Source of the DNA: an uncultured Coriobacteriaceae bacterium
GTDB lineage: Bacteria > Actinomycetota > Coriobacteriia > Coriobacteriales > Atopobiaceae
Assembly (NCBI GenBank): GCA_902766805.1
Contig: CACXFF010000327.1
Span: 1 to 5,002 of the forward strand
Direction: 5' to 3'
DNA: 5,002 nt
The translations under genes were made by a program, and so were the position numbers. The notes under the pieces are model-generated. The model searched no databases. It saw only the letters and a list, made by a program, of their open reading frames with translations, and had not been told where the DNA came from. Numbering within the stretch: position 1 is the stretch's first letter; every line of letters begins with the position of its first letter. This document shows, one piece after another, positions 1-4,944 of the stretch.

Positions 1-1034
1 CCCAACGAGCGCACCGCCGCGATGAACGCCTGTGCCAGCTCGTGGTTGTCGTCGCCCGTGAGCCCGATGGCCCACGCAAGGTCGGCAAGCTCGCCCTCTA
101 CCGCTGGACCGAACTCCTCCAACACATACGGCAGGATCACCGCATTGGCCAAGCCATGCTGCGTATGGTAGCGCCCGCCCACACCGTGCGCGATCGCATG
201 GACGTAGCCCACAAAAGCGCAGGTAAACGCCACGCCCGCATCGAAGCTCGCACGCAGCATGCGTTCGCGCAGAGCCAGGTCGGCACCGTCGTCGTAGCTG
301 GGCTTGAGCGCTTGGAAGATCTCGCGCACCGCGCGTAGCGCACGCTCGCGCGCATATTTGGAGCCGAAGCGATTGGTGTAGGCCTCCACCGCATGCGTGA
401 GCGCGTCCATCCCCGTGTAGGCCGTGAGCGTCGGAGGAAGTCCCACGAGCAGCTCGGGGTCGAGCACGGCCATGTGCGGGATGAGCACCAAGTCGCTGAT
501 CGCGTGCTTGCGCTGCGTGGACGGATCGGTGATGACGGCCGCCGCCGTGGTCTCGGAACCCGTGCCTGCGGTGGTGGGCACCGCGTAGAGCTTGGGCAGC
601 TTGTGGCGCACCCTGAGCACGCCCTCGAGCTCTTGCACCGAAGCGTGCGGCCGCACGATGAGGGCGCCCGCGACCTTGGCGGCGTCCATGGCTGAGCCTC
701 CGCCGACGGCGACGATGCCGTCGCAGCCAGCTTCCTCGTAGCGTTCGGCGATGGCCTGCACGCACGCGGCGTCGGGGTCGGGCACGACGTCGGTGGAGAG
801 CGCATGCGCGAGGCCTTGGCGCTCGAGCTCGGCCAAGAACGCATCGAGCTGGCCGCGCCGCATGATGCCCGGCGTCGTCACGACCAAGGGGTGCGTGACC
901 TCGTCGGCCACGATATGAGCTGGAAGATCGAGCAGGCAGCCGGGGCCTTGGAGCGGTTCGGGCAGGTACAGCTGTTGCGCACGCGTGACGACGCTCGTGA
1001 CGGCCTGCTGTGCGCGCATGAGGGGATGGTGCAT
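1..1034 (-). CDS. Iron-containing alcohol dehydrogenase (3' end cut by window edge)
   Basis: This encodes 344 residues of a group III (iron-dependent) NAD(P)-linked alcohol dehydrogenase, a cytoplasmic enzyme interconverting alcohols and aldehydes or ketones. The family is about 380-400 residues, so roughly 40-50 C-terminal residues lie beyond the left edge. The nucleotide-binding motif GGGSAMDAAK is at residues 111-120 and PTTAGTGSE at 153-161. The expected metal ligands are all present: Asp210 and His214 in MDALTHAVE, and His279 and His293 in a segment with the spacing seen in E. coli FucO (14 residues between the two histidines). The conserved His283 is also present. The start at 1034 follows an AAGAGAAAGG ribosome-binding site with a 7-nt spacer; Met6 is an alternative. 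No clear promoter is visible in the 314 bp upstream. The fold and family are certain, but the substrate cannot be told from sequence, so no symbol is given. Confidence 0.94.
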   Translation of the reverse strand, partial: MHHPLMRAQQAVTSVVTRAQQLYLPEPLQGPGCLLDLPAHIVADEVTHPLVVTTPGIMRRGQLDAFLAELERQGLAHALSTDVVPDPDAACVQAIAERYEEAGCDGIVAVGGGSAMDAAKVAGALIVRPHASVQELEGVLRVRHKLPKLYAVPTTAGTGSETTAAAVITDPSTQRKHAISDLVLIPHMAVLDPELLVGLPPTLTAYTGMDALTHAVEAYTNRFGSKYARERALRAVREIFQALKPSYDDGADLALRERMLRASFDAGVAFTCAFVGYVHAIAHGVGGRYHTQHGLANAVILPYVLEEFGPAVEGELADLAWAIGLTGDDNHELAQAFIAAVRSL

Positions 1035-1053
1035 GTTGAAGCCTTTCTCTTGT

Positions 1054-1242
1054 GCTGGCGCGCTAGCGTGCTGCCACGTGCCGAGGGCCGCGCTGCGCTG
1101 GTCCGCTTGGTTGGTGCGCGCCGCGGGCTAGCTGGCGAGCGCCGTGCTGGCGCGCTTATCCGCTTGGGCGTCGCGCGTCTCTTACCGTGCCGGCGCGTGC
1201 AAGCGGGCTTGGCTGGCGCGTACCGAAGATGGGCTGGCGCGC
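1054..1242. repeat. Scattered GCTGGCGCGC short repeats
   Basis: The word GCTGGCGCGC or a one-base variant occurs at 1054-1063, 1131-1140 (GCTGGCGAGC), 1146-1155, 1212-1220 (GCTGGCGCG, then T) and 1233-1242. A partial copy, GCTGGC, is at 1261. A second word, TCCGCTTGG, occurs at 1102-1110 and 1159-1167. The spacing is irregular, so this is not a tandem array or CRISPR. The first copy extends into an imperfect palindrome GCTGGCGCGCTAGC just upstream of the dehydrogenase ribosome-binding site. The function is unknown; it could be protein-binding sites, decayed repeats or GC-driven low complexity. Confidence 0.5.
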
Positions 1243-1317
1243 GCCGCGCTTGACCGTCTCGCTGGCAGTCGCGCGGGCGCGGAGCAAACCTTCCCGCGGG
1301 CCGTATTGCCACGTGCC
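1072..1317. repeat. Pair of TGCCACGTGCC 11-mers
   Basis: The exact 11-mer TGCCACGTGCC occurs at 1072-1082 and again at 1307-1317, in the same orientation, near the two ends of this intergenic gap. Each copy contains the self-complementary core CACGTG. The downstream copy is about 38 bp from the dehydrogenase start codon, where an operator could lie. Regulatory use is inference only. Confidence 0.45.
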
Positions 1318-1349
1318 ACAGTCCGCAGCCGGACGGTTCATGCCAGTGC

Positions 1350-2480
1350 CTAGCCAACCTGCGGAATGGTGCCCGCTGCCGTGCCCGACACGCCGACGCC
1401 CGCGAGCGCCTGGTCGAACGCCCGCGCGAAGCCCGTGGGGTCGTCCAAGAACACCTGGTGTCCCGCGCCCGGCACCACGATCACGCCCGCGCCAGCCGCA
1501 CCGCTTTGGGAGAACCACTGCGCCACTAGGTCCGTCGGGGTCGTCCAATCGTTCTCTCCTTGGACGAACGAGACCGGCACCCCGCCCAGCGCACCCAACT
1601 CGCCCAACGCGTAACCGAAGTGCAGGTACTGCGCGAGGTCGTGTTCTGCTGCGTAGCGCGAGGCAAGCGAAAGGGTGCGGATGATCCACCGCAGGTCGTC
1701 AAGCCCCAAATCGGGACTCGTGAGCGTGAGCCACAGACGCTGCAGCGACGACAGCGTGCCATGGCCTTTGAGCTGCGAGCGCGTGATGGTGGAAAGCGAC
1801 TGGTACGCGTCGAGGTTGAGGTCGTCGATGCTCGTGGCGGATTGGTAGCGTGCCAACACTTGCCGAAGCTGTTCGGCGACGTCGGCATGGCCCGCCTCGC
1901 TGAGCTGCGCCATCGCGACGTTCGCCGCGTGTTCGCTGGCCTGGGCCATGTCCACCACTTGGCCCACGCCCACGTAGGCCGCGACCTTGTCGGGATGAGC
2001 GGCCGCGTACTGCGAGCCGAGCACCGTGCCCCAACCCTCCCCCGCCACGATCACGCGGTCTTGGCCAAAACGACTGCGCAGGTAGTCAACCTGTTCGTCA
2101 ATGTCTAGCAGCAGCTGTTCGTCGGTCACGGGACCGTTGTCGGCATTGGCATAGAAGGTGCGCCCGCTGCCGCGCTGGTGGAAGTAGGCGATCGTGTAAG
2201 CCGTCTCCAACGGGCGTTGGTAGGCGTAGCTGAGATAGCTGAGCGGCTCGCCCGGGCCGCCGTGGAGCCACAGCACCACCGGGTTGGCCTGGTCGTTGCC
2301 ACGGATTTGCACGTATTGGCGGATGCCGCCCACCTGGATGAAGGTGGACTCTTGGATACCGTTGGGCGTCTGGATGCTGCACGCCCGCTGGTTGGAGAAG
2401 CGGAAGAACAACACCGCAGCGACCGCGAGCACCAGGACCGCACCCAGCACACGCCCCATCCACTTCAATACCTTACGCAT
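1350..2480 (-). CDS. Membrane-anchored alpha/beta hydrolase, proline-iminopeptidase-like, nucleophile Ser replaced by Gly
   Basis: This 376-residue protein has an N-terminal hydrophobic helix (about residues 9-28) preceded by Arg/Lys. That predicts a membrane anchor or uncleaved signal with the enzyme domain outside the cell. The oxyanion motif HGGPG is at 73-77, and HQRGSGRT at 101-108 matches the family signature usually written DQRGSGRS. The nucleophile elbow, normally GxSxG (often GGSWG or GHSWG), reads GEGWG at 147-151, so the expected serine is Gly149, encoded by GGT at 2036-2034. The acid Asp311 (in GENDWTTP) and the base His341 (in GAGH) are present. A helical cap lies between about 175 and 290. 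The start at 2480 is fixed by a strong ribosome-binding site. Family assignment is firm. Catalysis is doubtful: the protein may be a non-catalytic homologue or have a point change from AGT. The substrate is unknown. Confidence 0.92.
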   Translation of the reverse strand: MRKVLKWMGRVLGAVLVLAVAAVLFFRFSNQRACSIQTPNGIQESTFIQVGGIRQYVQIRGNDQANPVVLWLHGGPGEPLSYLSYAYQRPLETAYTIAYFHQRGSGRTFYANADNGPVTDEQLLLDIDEQVDYLRSRFGQDRVIVAGEGWGTVLGSQYAAAHPDKVAAYVGVGQVVDMAQASEHAANVAMAQLSEAGHADVAEQLRQVLARYQSATSIDDLNLDAYQSLSTITRSQLKGHGTLSSLQRLWLTLTSPDLGLDDLRWIIRTLSLASRYAAEHDLAQYLHFGYALGELGALGGVPVSFVQGENDWTTPTDLVAQWFSQSGAAGAGVIVVPGAGHQVFLDDPTGFARAFDQALAGVGVSGTAAGTIPQVG

Positions 2481-2484
2481 GCAA

Positions 2485-2494
2485 CTCCCCTCCC
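2485..2494 (-). promoter_or_regulatory. Strong Shine-Dalgarno of the hydrolase
   Basis: On the minus strand GGGAGGGGAG ends 4 nt before the ATG at 2480. It is the strongest ribosome-binding site in the window and decides the start of the hydrolase. Its upstream edge touches the base of the hairpin at 2494-2524. Confidence 0.8.
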
Positions 2495-2524
2495 GTGCGC
2501 GGCCTCAACGGGCCAACGCGCACG
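2494..2524 (-). other. Stem-loop in hydrolase leader
   Basis: The arms CGTGCGC (2494-2500) and GCGCACG (2518-2524) pair perfectly. Inside them GGCC (2501-2504) pairs with GGCC (2511-2514), leaving a 6-nt loop and a 3-nt bulge. In the transcript this GC-rich structure would sit directly against the hydrolase ribosome-binding site. It has no T run, so it is a leader structure rather than a clear terminator. A role in translation or mRNA stability is inference. Confidence 0.5.
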
Positions 2525-2560
2525 GCCGTCATCTGCGCCCGCCGCGCGCCTGCGGACAAA

Positions 2561-2592
2561 CGGCGCACTGCCCCCGGGAGGACAGTGCGCCG
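2561..2592 (-). terminator. Perfect 10-bp stem-loop after the tautomerase
   Basis: CGGCGCACTG (2561-2570) and CAGTGCGCCG (2583-2592) are exact reverse complements separated by a 12-nt loop. On the minus strand the hairpin begins about 30 nt after the tautomerase stop and is followed by TTTGTCC, a short T run. It probably ends or attenuates the tautomerase transcript. Because no promoter is evident between it and the hydrolase, some read-through into that gene is possible. Confidence 0.6.
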
Positions 2593-2621
2593 CGGCGAAA
2601 CCGTGTCTGTGCGGACCGCCG

Positions 2622-2969
2622 CTAGAAGGTGCCGCCGTTCCAGCCCCACTGGTTGCCCGGCGTGGGGTGGAAGGTGATGTACACCGCCGTGCCCGGGATG
2701 CCCAGTACCTCCTGCAACAGGTCGCAGACCTGCGCGCTGAAGGCAGCGCACGCGTCGGCGGGCGTGTTGCCCACCAAGGAAAGCGACAGGTAGGCACCCT
2801 GGTCGAGCTTGTTGCCACCAAGCCACAGGTCATACTCGTCAACGATGCCCACCATCAGGAAGCTTTCGCCTTTGCCAAAGGCTTGGACGGCCGAGGCGAA
2901 GCCCGCCTTGAGCGCGACCTTCTGCTCGGGGGTGACGGGGCCTGCGATGCGTGCGTCTACGAAGGGCAT
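2622..2969 (-). CDS. MIF-family tautomerase
   Basis: This is a 115-residue member of the macrophage migration inhibitory factor / phenylpyruvate tautomerase family, small cytoplasmic trimeric enzymes that use an N-terminal proline as catalytic base in keto-enol conversion. The sequence starts MPFVDARIAG, so Met removal would expose the proline. Lys33 (32 after Met removal) aligns with MIF Lys32, SLSLVG at 62-67 aligns with MIF SLHSIG, and VYITF at 96-100 followed by GWNGGTF at 109-115 aligns with MIF VYINY and GWNNSTF. MIF Asn97 is Thr99 here. The start at 2969 is chosen because it places Pro second and has GAGAGAGGA with a 6-nt spacer; an upstream in-frame GTG would bury the proline. A possible -10 (TATAGA, 3006-3001) has no matching -35. 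The length is typical. The physiological substrate is unknown. Confidence 0.92.
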   Translation of the reverse strand: MPFVDARIAGPVTPEQKVALKAGFASAVQAFGKGESFLMVGIVDEYDLWLGGNKLDQGAYLSLSLVGNTPADACAAFSAQVCDLLQEVLGIPGTAVYITFHPTPGNQWGWNGGTF

Positions 2970-3129
2970 GGGCTGTCCTCTCTCGCGGAGCGGTTGTCTG
3001 TCTATACCTTTGTACACCACCCGACGGGCGCGCGGGTGTCACAGACGTTACCGACGAGGGGCGTGTGGCGCCGTGGCCGCGGCCGCCGTACCCTGAGAGC
3101 CATCGCTTCCTCAGAACCAGTCGCTGCCG

Positions 3130-3164
3130 TTGTTACTCCAGAGCCGTCGGCTCTACGGTAACAA
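3130..3164. repeat. Intergenic hairpin repeat, copy 1
   Basis: The outer arms TTGTTAC (3130-3136) and GTAACAA (3158-3164) pair perfectly, and the inner arms AGAGCC (3140-3145) and GGCTCT (3149-3154) close a 3-nt loop. A 3x3-nt internal loop separates the two stems. Copy 2 shares the cores GTTACTCCAGAGCC and GGCTC, and CACGGTAAC versus TACGGTAAC, with different outer bases. It could be a small REP-like palindromic repeat or part of a structured RNA. Confidence 0.65.
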
Positions 3165-3210
3165 GCCAACGCTGTCTGCAACGACAGGGGCGCAGCGCCG
3201 AACCGGAGAT

Positions 3211-3249
3211 CGCTGTTACTCCAGAGCCGAAGGCTCCACGGTAACAGCG
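3211..3249. repeat. Intergenic hairpin repeat, copy 2
   Basis: The outer arms CGCTGTTAC (3211-3219) and GTAACAGCG (3241-3249) form a perfect 9-bp stem. The inner arms GAGCC (3224-3228) and GGCTC (3232-3236) close a GAA loop (TTC on the minus strand). The conserved core is the same as in copy 1, about 84 bp away (outer stem-to-stem core offset). The outermost stem bases differ between copies but remain complementary, which argues that the stem itself is selected. Confidence 0.65.
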
Positions 3250-3261
3250 GCGGATATAGAA

Positions 3262-3285
3262 CGGACGGCCCCGAAGGACCGTCCG
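3262..3285 (-). terminator. Probable terminator of the MarR-like gene
   Basis: CGGACGG (3262-3268) and CCGTCCG (3279-3285) form a 7-bp perfect stem, with a possible inner CC/GG closing a GAA loop. On the minus strand the hairpin starts 84 nt after the MarR-like stop codon and is followed by TTCTATAT, a T-rich tail. The distance from the stop is longer than usual, but the structure has the form of an intrinsic terminator. Confidence 0.6.
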
Positions 3286-3308
3286 ACTCATGAGCTGATA
3301 TGCGCTTT

Positions 3309-3341
3309 GGGTTTTGGGTTTTGGGCCGTCGGGACTTTGGG
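3309..3341 (+). other. Five G-triplets: predicted G-quadruplex motif
   Basis: On the plus strand GGG occurs at 3309-3311, 3316-3318, 3323-3325, 3331-3333 and 3339-3341, with loops of 4, 4, 5 and 5 nt (the first two are TTTT). This meets the usual intramolecular G-quadruplex pattern with one spare G run. The strand is the template for the MarR-like gene, and the motif lies about 30-60 bp past its stop. In the mRNA the same stretch is C-rich and G-poor, which also resembles a Rho-loading region. Formation in vivo is unproven. Confidence 0.55.
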
Positions 3342-3369
3342 CCGCAAGGTCCGAGGAGCCGCCGAGCTT

Positions 3370-4467
3370 TTAGCCGCGATAGCCGCGCGGACGGTCGTCA
3401 CCCTTGTGGGAATCAGAGCCGAAATCCTTGCGCTGGCCGTAGGGCTTGGAACCGCCGTTGCCGCCGCGATAGCCGCCGTCACGGCCGCCCTTGTCGAAGC
3501 CGCCACGGCCGCCGTAGCCGCCACGCCCGCCGCGGTCGTCGCGCCCGCCGCGGAAGCCGCCGTCACGGCCGCCCTTGTCGAAGCCGCGCCCGTCGCGCTT
3601 GCCCTCGAAACGGCCATGCCCACGGTCGCCGTCGAAACGCCTGCCACCACGATCGCCAACGCGACGGTCGTGCCCGCGATCGTCACGGCCACCGCGGAAG
3701 TCACGGCCACCGCGGTCGTCACGGCCGCCACGGAAGCCACCGCGTCCCATGATCTCCTCTTCACCCTTGCGACCGCGCTCCATGCGCTCGCGGGCATCCT
3801 CGGGAAGCTCGGCTTCCAGAGCGGTGTTCAGGCGGTCCAGGTAAGCAGCGAACTGCTCGAGCTCCTCATCCGTGAAGTCGGCGAAGAGCTTGTCGTGCAG
3901 CTGCTCGGGACGGGTATCCTGGGCGCGACCAGCATCGGTGAGGTAGGTGAGCACCTGGCGCTTGTCGGCTTCGTTCTGCTTGCGCTCGATGAGGCCGTCA
4001 CGCTCCAAGCGCGCAAGCGTCTCGTTCAGAGAGCTGGGACGGATAGCCAGGACATTGGCCATGTCACGGGTGCTGATGCCGTCCTTCATCTGCAGGAGGG
4101 CGAGCACGCGACCCTGGCCACGCATCGCGTCGGCCGCCGGGCCGTGCTCGGCAGCGCGCTCACGGTGCAGGACGGTGGTGAGGCGGTTCACGCGCATGAG
4201 CTTGTCGAGTGCGGCCTTGCGCGGATCGACTTCCTCTTCGTCCTCGGTATCCTCGGCATCGTCGTCGGAGTCGTCCTCAGCGTCGTCCGAATCGAACTCG
4301 TCGTCCTCGTCGGTTTCCTCGTCAGTGTCGACATCCTCGTCAGCCACGTCGGCAGCCTCGGCTTCCATCGCGACGGACTCCTCCAGCTCCTCGGCCTCCT
4401 CGACGAGCTCGTCGACAACGACGTCCTGCCGCTCCTCGGCAGCAGTGTTCAGGGAATCCAGATTCAT
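3370..4467 (-). CDS. MarR-like winged-helix regulator with acidic N-terminus and Arg/Gly-rich tail
   Basis: This 365-residue protein has three parts. Residues about 18-80 are strongly acidic, mostly Asp and Glu. Residues about 82-235 resemble a MarR protein: dimer helices, then a winged helix with recognition segment ISTRDMANVLAIRPSSLNETLARLERDG at about 131-158 (listed by position, key residues Ser145-Ser146, Arg153) and a wing with Lys169-Arg170 before TYLTDAGR. Residues 241-365 are a low-complexity tail of RGG, RGGRDDRG and FDKGGRDGG units like those of RNA-binding proteins. A plain MarR protein is about 140-170 residues, so both ends are additions. The start at 4467 has AGGAG with a 4-nt spacer; an upstream GTG at 4527 with GGGGA is a weaker alternative. 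The tandem palindromes in its promoter suggest autorepression. The function of the tail and the ligand are unknown. Confidence 0.88.
   Translation of the reverse strand: MNLDSLNTAAEERQDVVVDELVEEAEELEESVAMEAEAADVADEDVDTDEETDEDDEFDSDDAEDDSDDDAEDTEDEEEVDPRKAALDKLMRVNRLTTVLHRERAAEHGPAADAMRGQGRVLALLQMKDGISTRDMANVLAIRPSSLNETLARLERDGLIERKQNEADKRQVLTYLTDAGRAQDTRPEQLHDKLFADFTDEELEQFAAYLDRLNTALEAELPEDARERMERGRKGEEEIMGRGGFRGGRDDRGGRDFRGGRDDRGHDRRVGDRGGRRFDGDRGHGRFEGKRDGRGFDKGGRDGGFRGGRDDRGGRGGYGGRGGFDKGGRDGGYRGGNGGSKPYGQRKDFGSDSHKGDDRPRGYRG
3471..3587. repeat. Duplicated 33-bp unit in the Arg/Gly tail
   Basis: The 33-bp stretch at 3471-3503 is repeated exactly at 3555-3587, an offset of 84 bp or 28 codons, and encodes FDKGGRDGG with flanking residues. 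Shorter repeats encoding RGGRDDRG occur at about residues 247-253, 259-265 and 307-313. Exact identity at the DNA level suggests recent duplication, so the tail may vary in length between strains. Confidence 0.7.
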
Positions 4468-4492
4468 GTATCTCCTATCACAGGCATTGGGC

Positions 4493-4537
4493 GGGGACTG
4501 GACGCGCATGCGCCCCTTTGGTATCACAGTCGTCCCC
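4493..4537 (-). other. Leader stem-loop upstream of the MarR-like gene
   Basis: GGGGA plus CTG (4493-4500) pairs with CAG (4527-4529) plus TCCCC (4533-4537), giving an 8-bp stem with a 3-nt bulge. It encloses a loop that contains the palindrome GCGCATGCGC (4504-4513). It lies between the predicted transcription start and the ribosome-binding site. Possible roles are mRNA stability or translation control; this is inference from complementarity alone. Confidence 0.35.
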
Positions 4538-4554
4538 TTGTACTGTACGATGAA

Positions 4555-4583
4555 AGTATAACAGGTACCTGCTAGACTTCTAA
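4555..4583 (-). promoter_or_regulatory. Promoter of the MarR-like gene
   Basis: On the minus strand TATACT (4560-4555) matches the -10 consensus at five of six positions. Seventeen bases upstream, TTAGAA (4583-4578) is a weak -35. Transcription would start near 4547, leaving a leader of about 80 nt. Both operator palindromes overlap this promoter. Confidence 0.65.
4559..4574. promoter_or_regulatory. Operator palindrome 1 (proximal)
   Basis: TAACAGGTACCTGCTA is a 16-bp palindrome with one mismatched pair around the core CAGGTACCTG. It overlaps the first two bases of the -10 box and the spacer of the MarR-like promoter, so a bound dimer would block RNA polymerase. The length and symmetry fit MarR-family operators. 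Confidence 0.75.
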
Positions 4584-4596
4584 CAGGTACCTGTTA
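4581..4596. promoter_or_regulatory. Operator palindrome 2 (distal)
   Basis: TAACAGGTACCTGTTA is a perfect 16-bp palindrome with the same core as operator 1. The centres are 22 bp apart, about two helical turns, which would place two dimers on the same face of the DNA. It overlaps the weak -35 TTAGAA. A possible plus-strand promoter (TAGACT, 16-bp spacer, TATTCT at 4595-4600) overlaps both sites, but no convincing gene follows it. Confidence 0.78.
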
Positions 4597-4600
4597 TTCT

Positions 4601-4918
4601 ACACAAGCCCTCCACGAATGCCAGAAAGCTCTCCGAGCACATTCACAAACACACGCAGTGCACGGGAAGGCGACGGAAGTGGCAGTCCGAGCCCAGCAGA
4701 AGAATCCGATGCTCATACGGAGCCAGAAACGCAGCTCAGAAGGAGACCACCTGTCGTTGCAGCAATCGCGGATATCCCTAGCCTAGCTGCCTCGTGCCTC
4801 CGACGTACGCACAGCTGCCATACACCGCGAAAAACCCAGATGTTGCCGTGCATTTGACCGGGCATCGTCCCATAGCAAAGCATTGAACACGTTTCCTCGG
4901 GCGGCGATTGGGCTCAAG
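4601..4918. other. Long gap upstream of the MarR-like gene, no gene seen
   Basis: This region is visibly less GC-rich than the rest of the window. The only open frame of note is a plus-strand one of 79 codons from 4618. It has no ribosome-binding site, a composition rich in Ser, Pro, Thr and Arg, and no recognisable motif, so I do not call it. I found no tRNA-like T-loop, strong hairpin or long repeat here. It may be decayed sequence or a regulatory region for a gene outside the window. Confidence 0.5.
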
Positions 4919-4944
4919 ATGGAGGTTACGTGCGCATGGGAAGA

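Larger units (their letters stand above)
1035..1349. other. Intergenic gap between hydrolase and dehydrogenase
   Basis: This stretch separates the hydrolase stop from the dehydrogenase start. It is very GC-rich and contains no AT-rich -10 element that I can identify on the minus strand. Its content is mostly short repeated words, listed separately. A minus-strand frame of 61 codons (1341 down to 1156) begins 8 nt after the hydrolase stop, but it has no good ribosome-binding site and no recognisable protein character. A small stem GTCCG/CGGAC with a 4-nt loop lies at 1321-1334, without a following T run, so it is not a convincing terminator. Confidence 0.6.
2970..3369. other. 400-bp intergenic region between MarR-like gene and tautomerase
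   Basis: No convincing gene is present here. In the direction of transcription it holds the G-triplet run (3309-3341), the probable terminator of the MarR-like gene (3262-3285), the two related hairpins (3211-3249 and 3130-3164) and, from about 3060 to 2970, GC-rich sequence leading into the tautomerase. A candidate -10 TATAGA lies about 31 nt before the tautomerase start, without a recognisable -35 box. The long plus-strand open frames that cross this region have no ribosome-binding sites or protein-like composition. Confidence 0.6.

Noticed and set aside
3001..3006. TATAGA as a tautomerase promoter -10
   Set aside because: No -35 element is seen at 16-18 bp, so I mention it in the gene entry but do not call a promoter.
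2178..3161. Plus-strand open frame of 327 codons
   Set aside because: It runs antisense through the hydrolase start, the hairpins and the whole tautomerase, and has no protein-like motif or ribosome-binding site.
3130..3249. CRISPR-like repeat-spacer array
   Set aside because: There are only two copies, each is a long imperfect hairpin rather than a uniform repeat, and no cas genes are present.
3309..3325. Telomere-like TTTTGGG repeats
   Set aside because: There are only three units in a bacterial intergenic region with genes on both sides, so a replicon end is not supported. The G-quadruplex reading explains the pattern better.
3130..4575. Plus-strand open frame of 481 codons
   Set aside because: It is antisense to the MarR-like gene and arises from its GC-rich repeats. 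It is Ala/Val-rich low complexity with no ribosome-binding site, while the minus strand has a clear domain, start and promoter.
4618..4857. Plus-strand open frame of 79 codons downstream of the operators
   Set aside because: It lacks a ribosome-binding site and has a Ser/Pro/Thr/Arg composition without motifs. A weak divergent promoter is possible, but that does not make the frame a gene.
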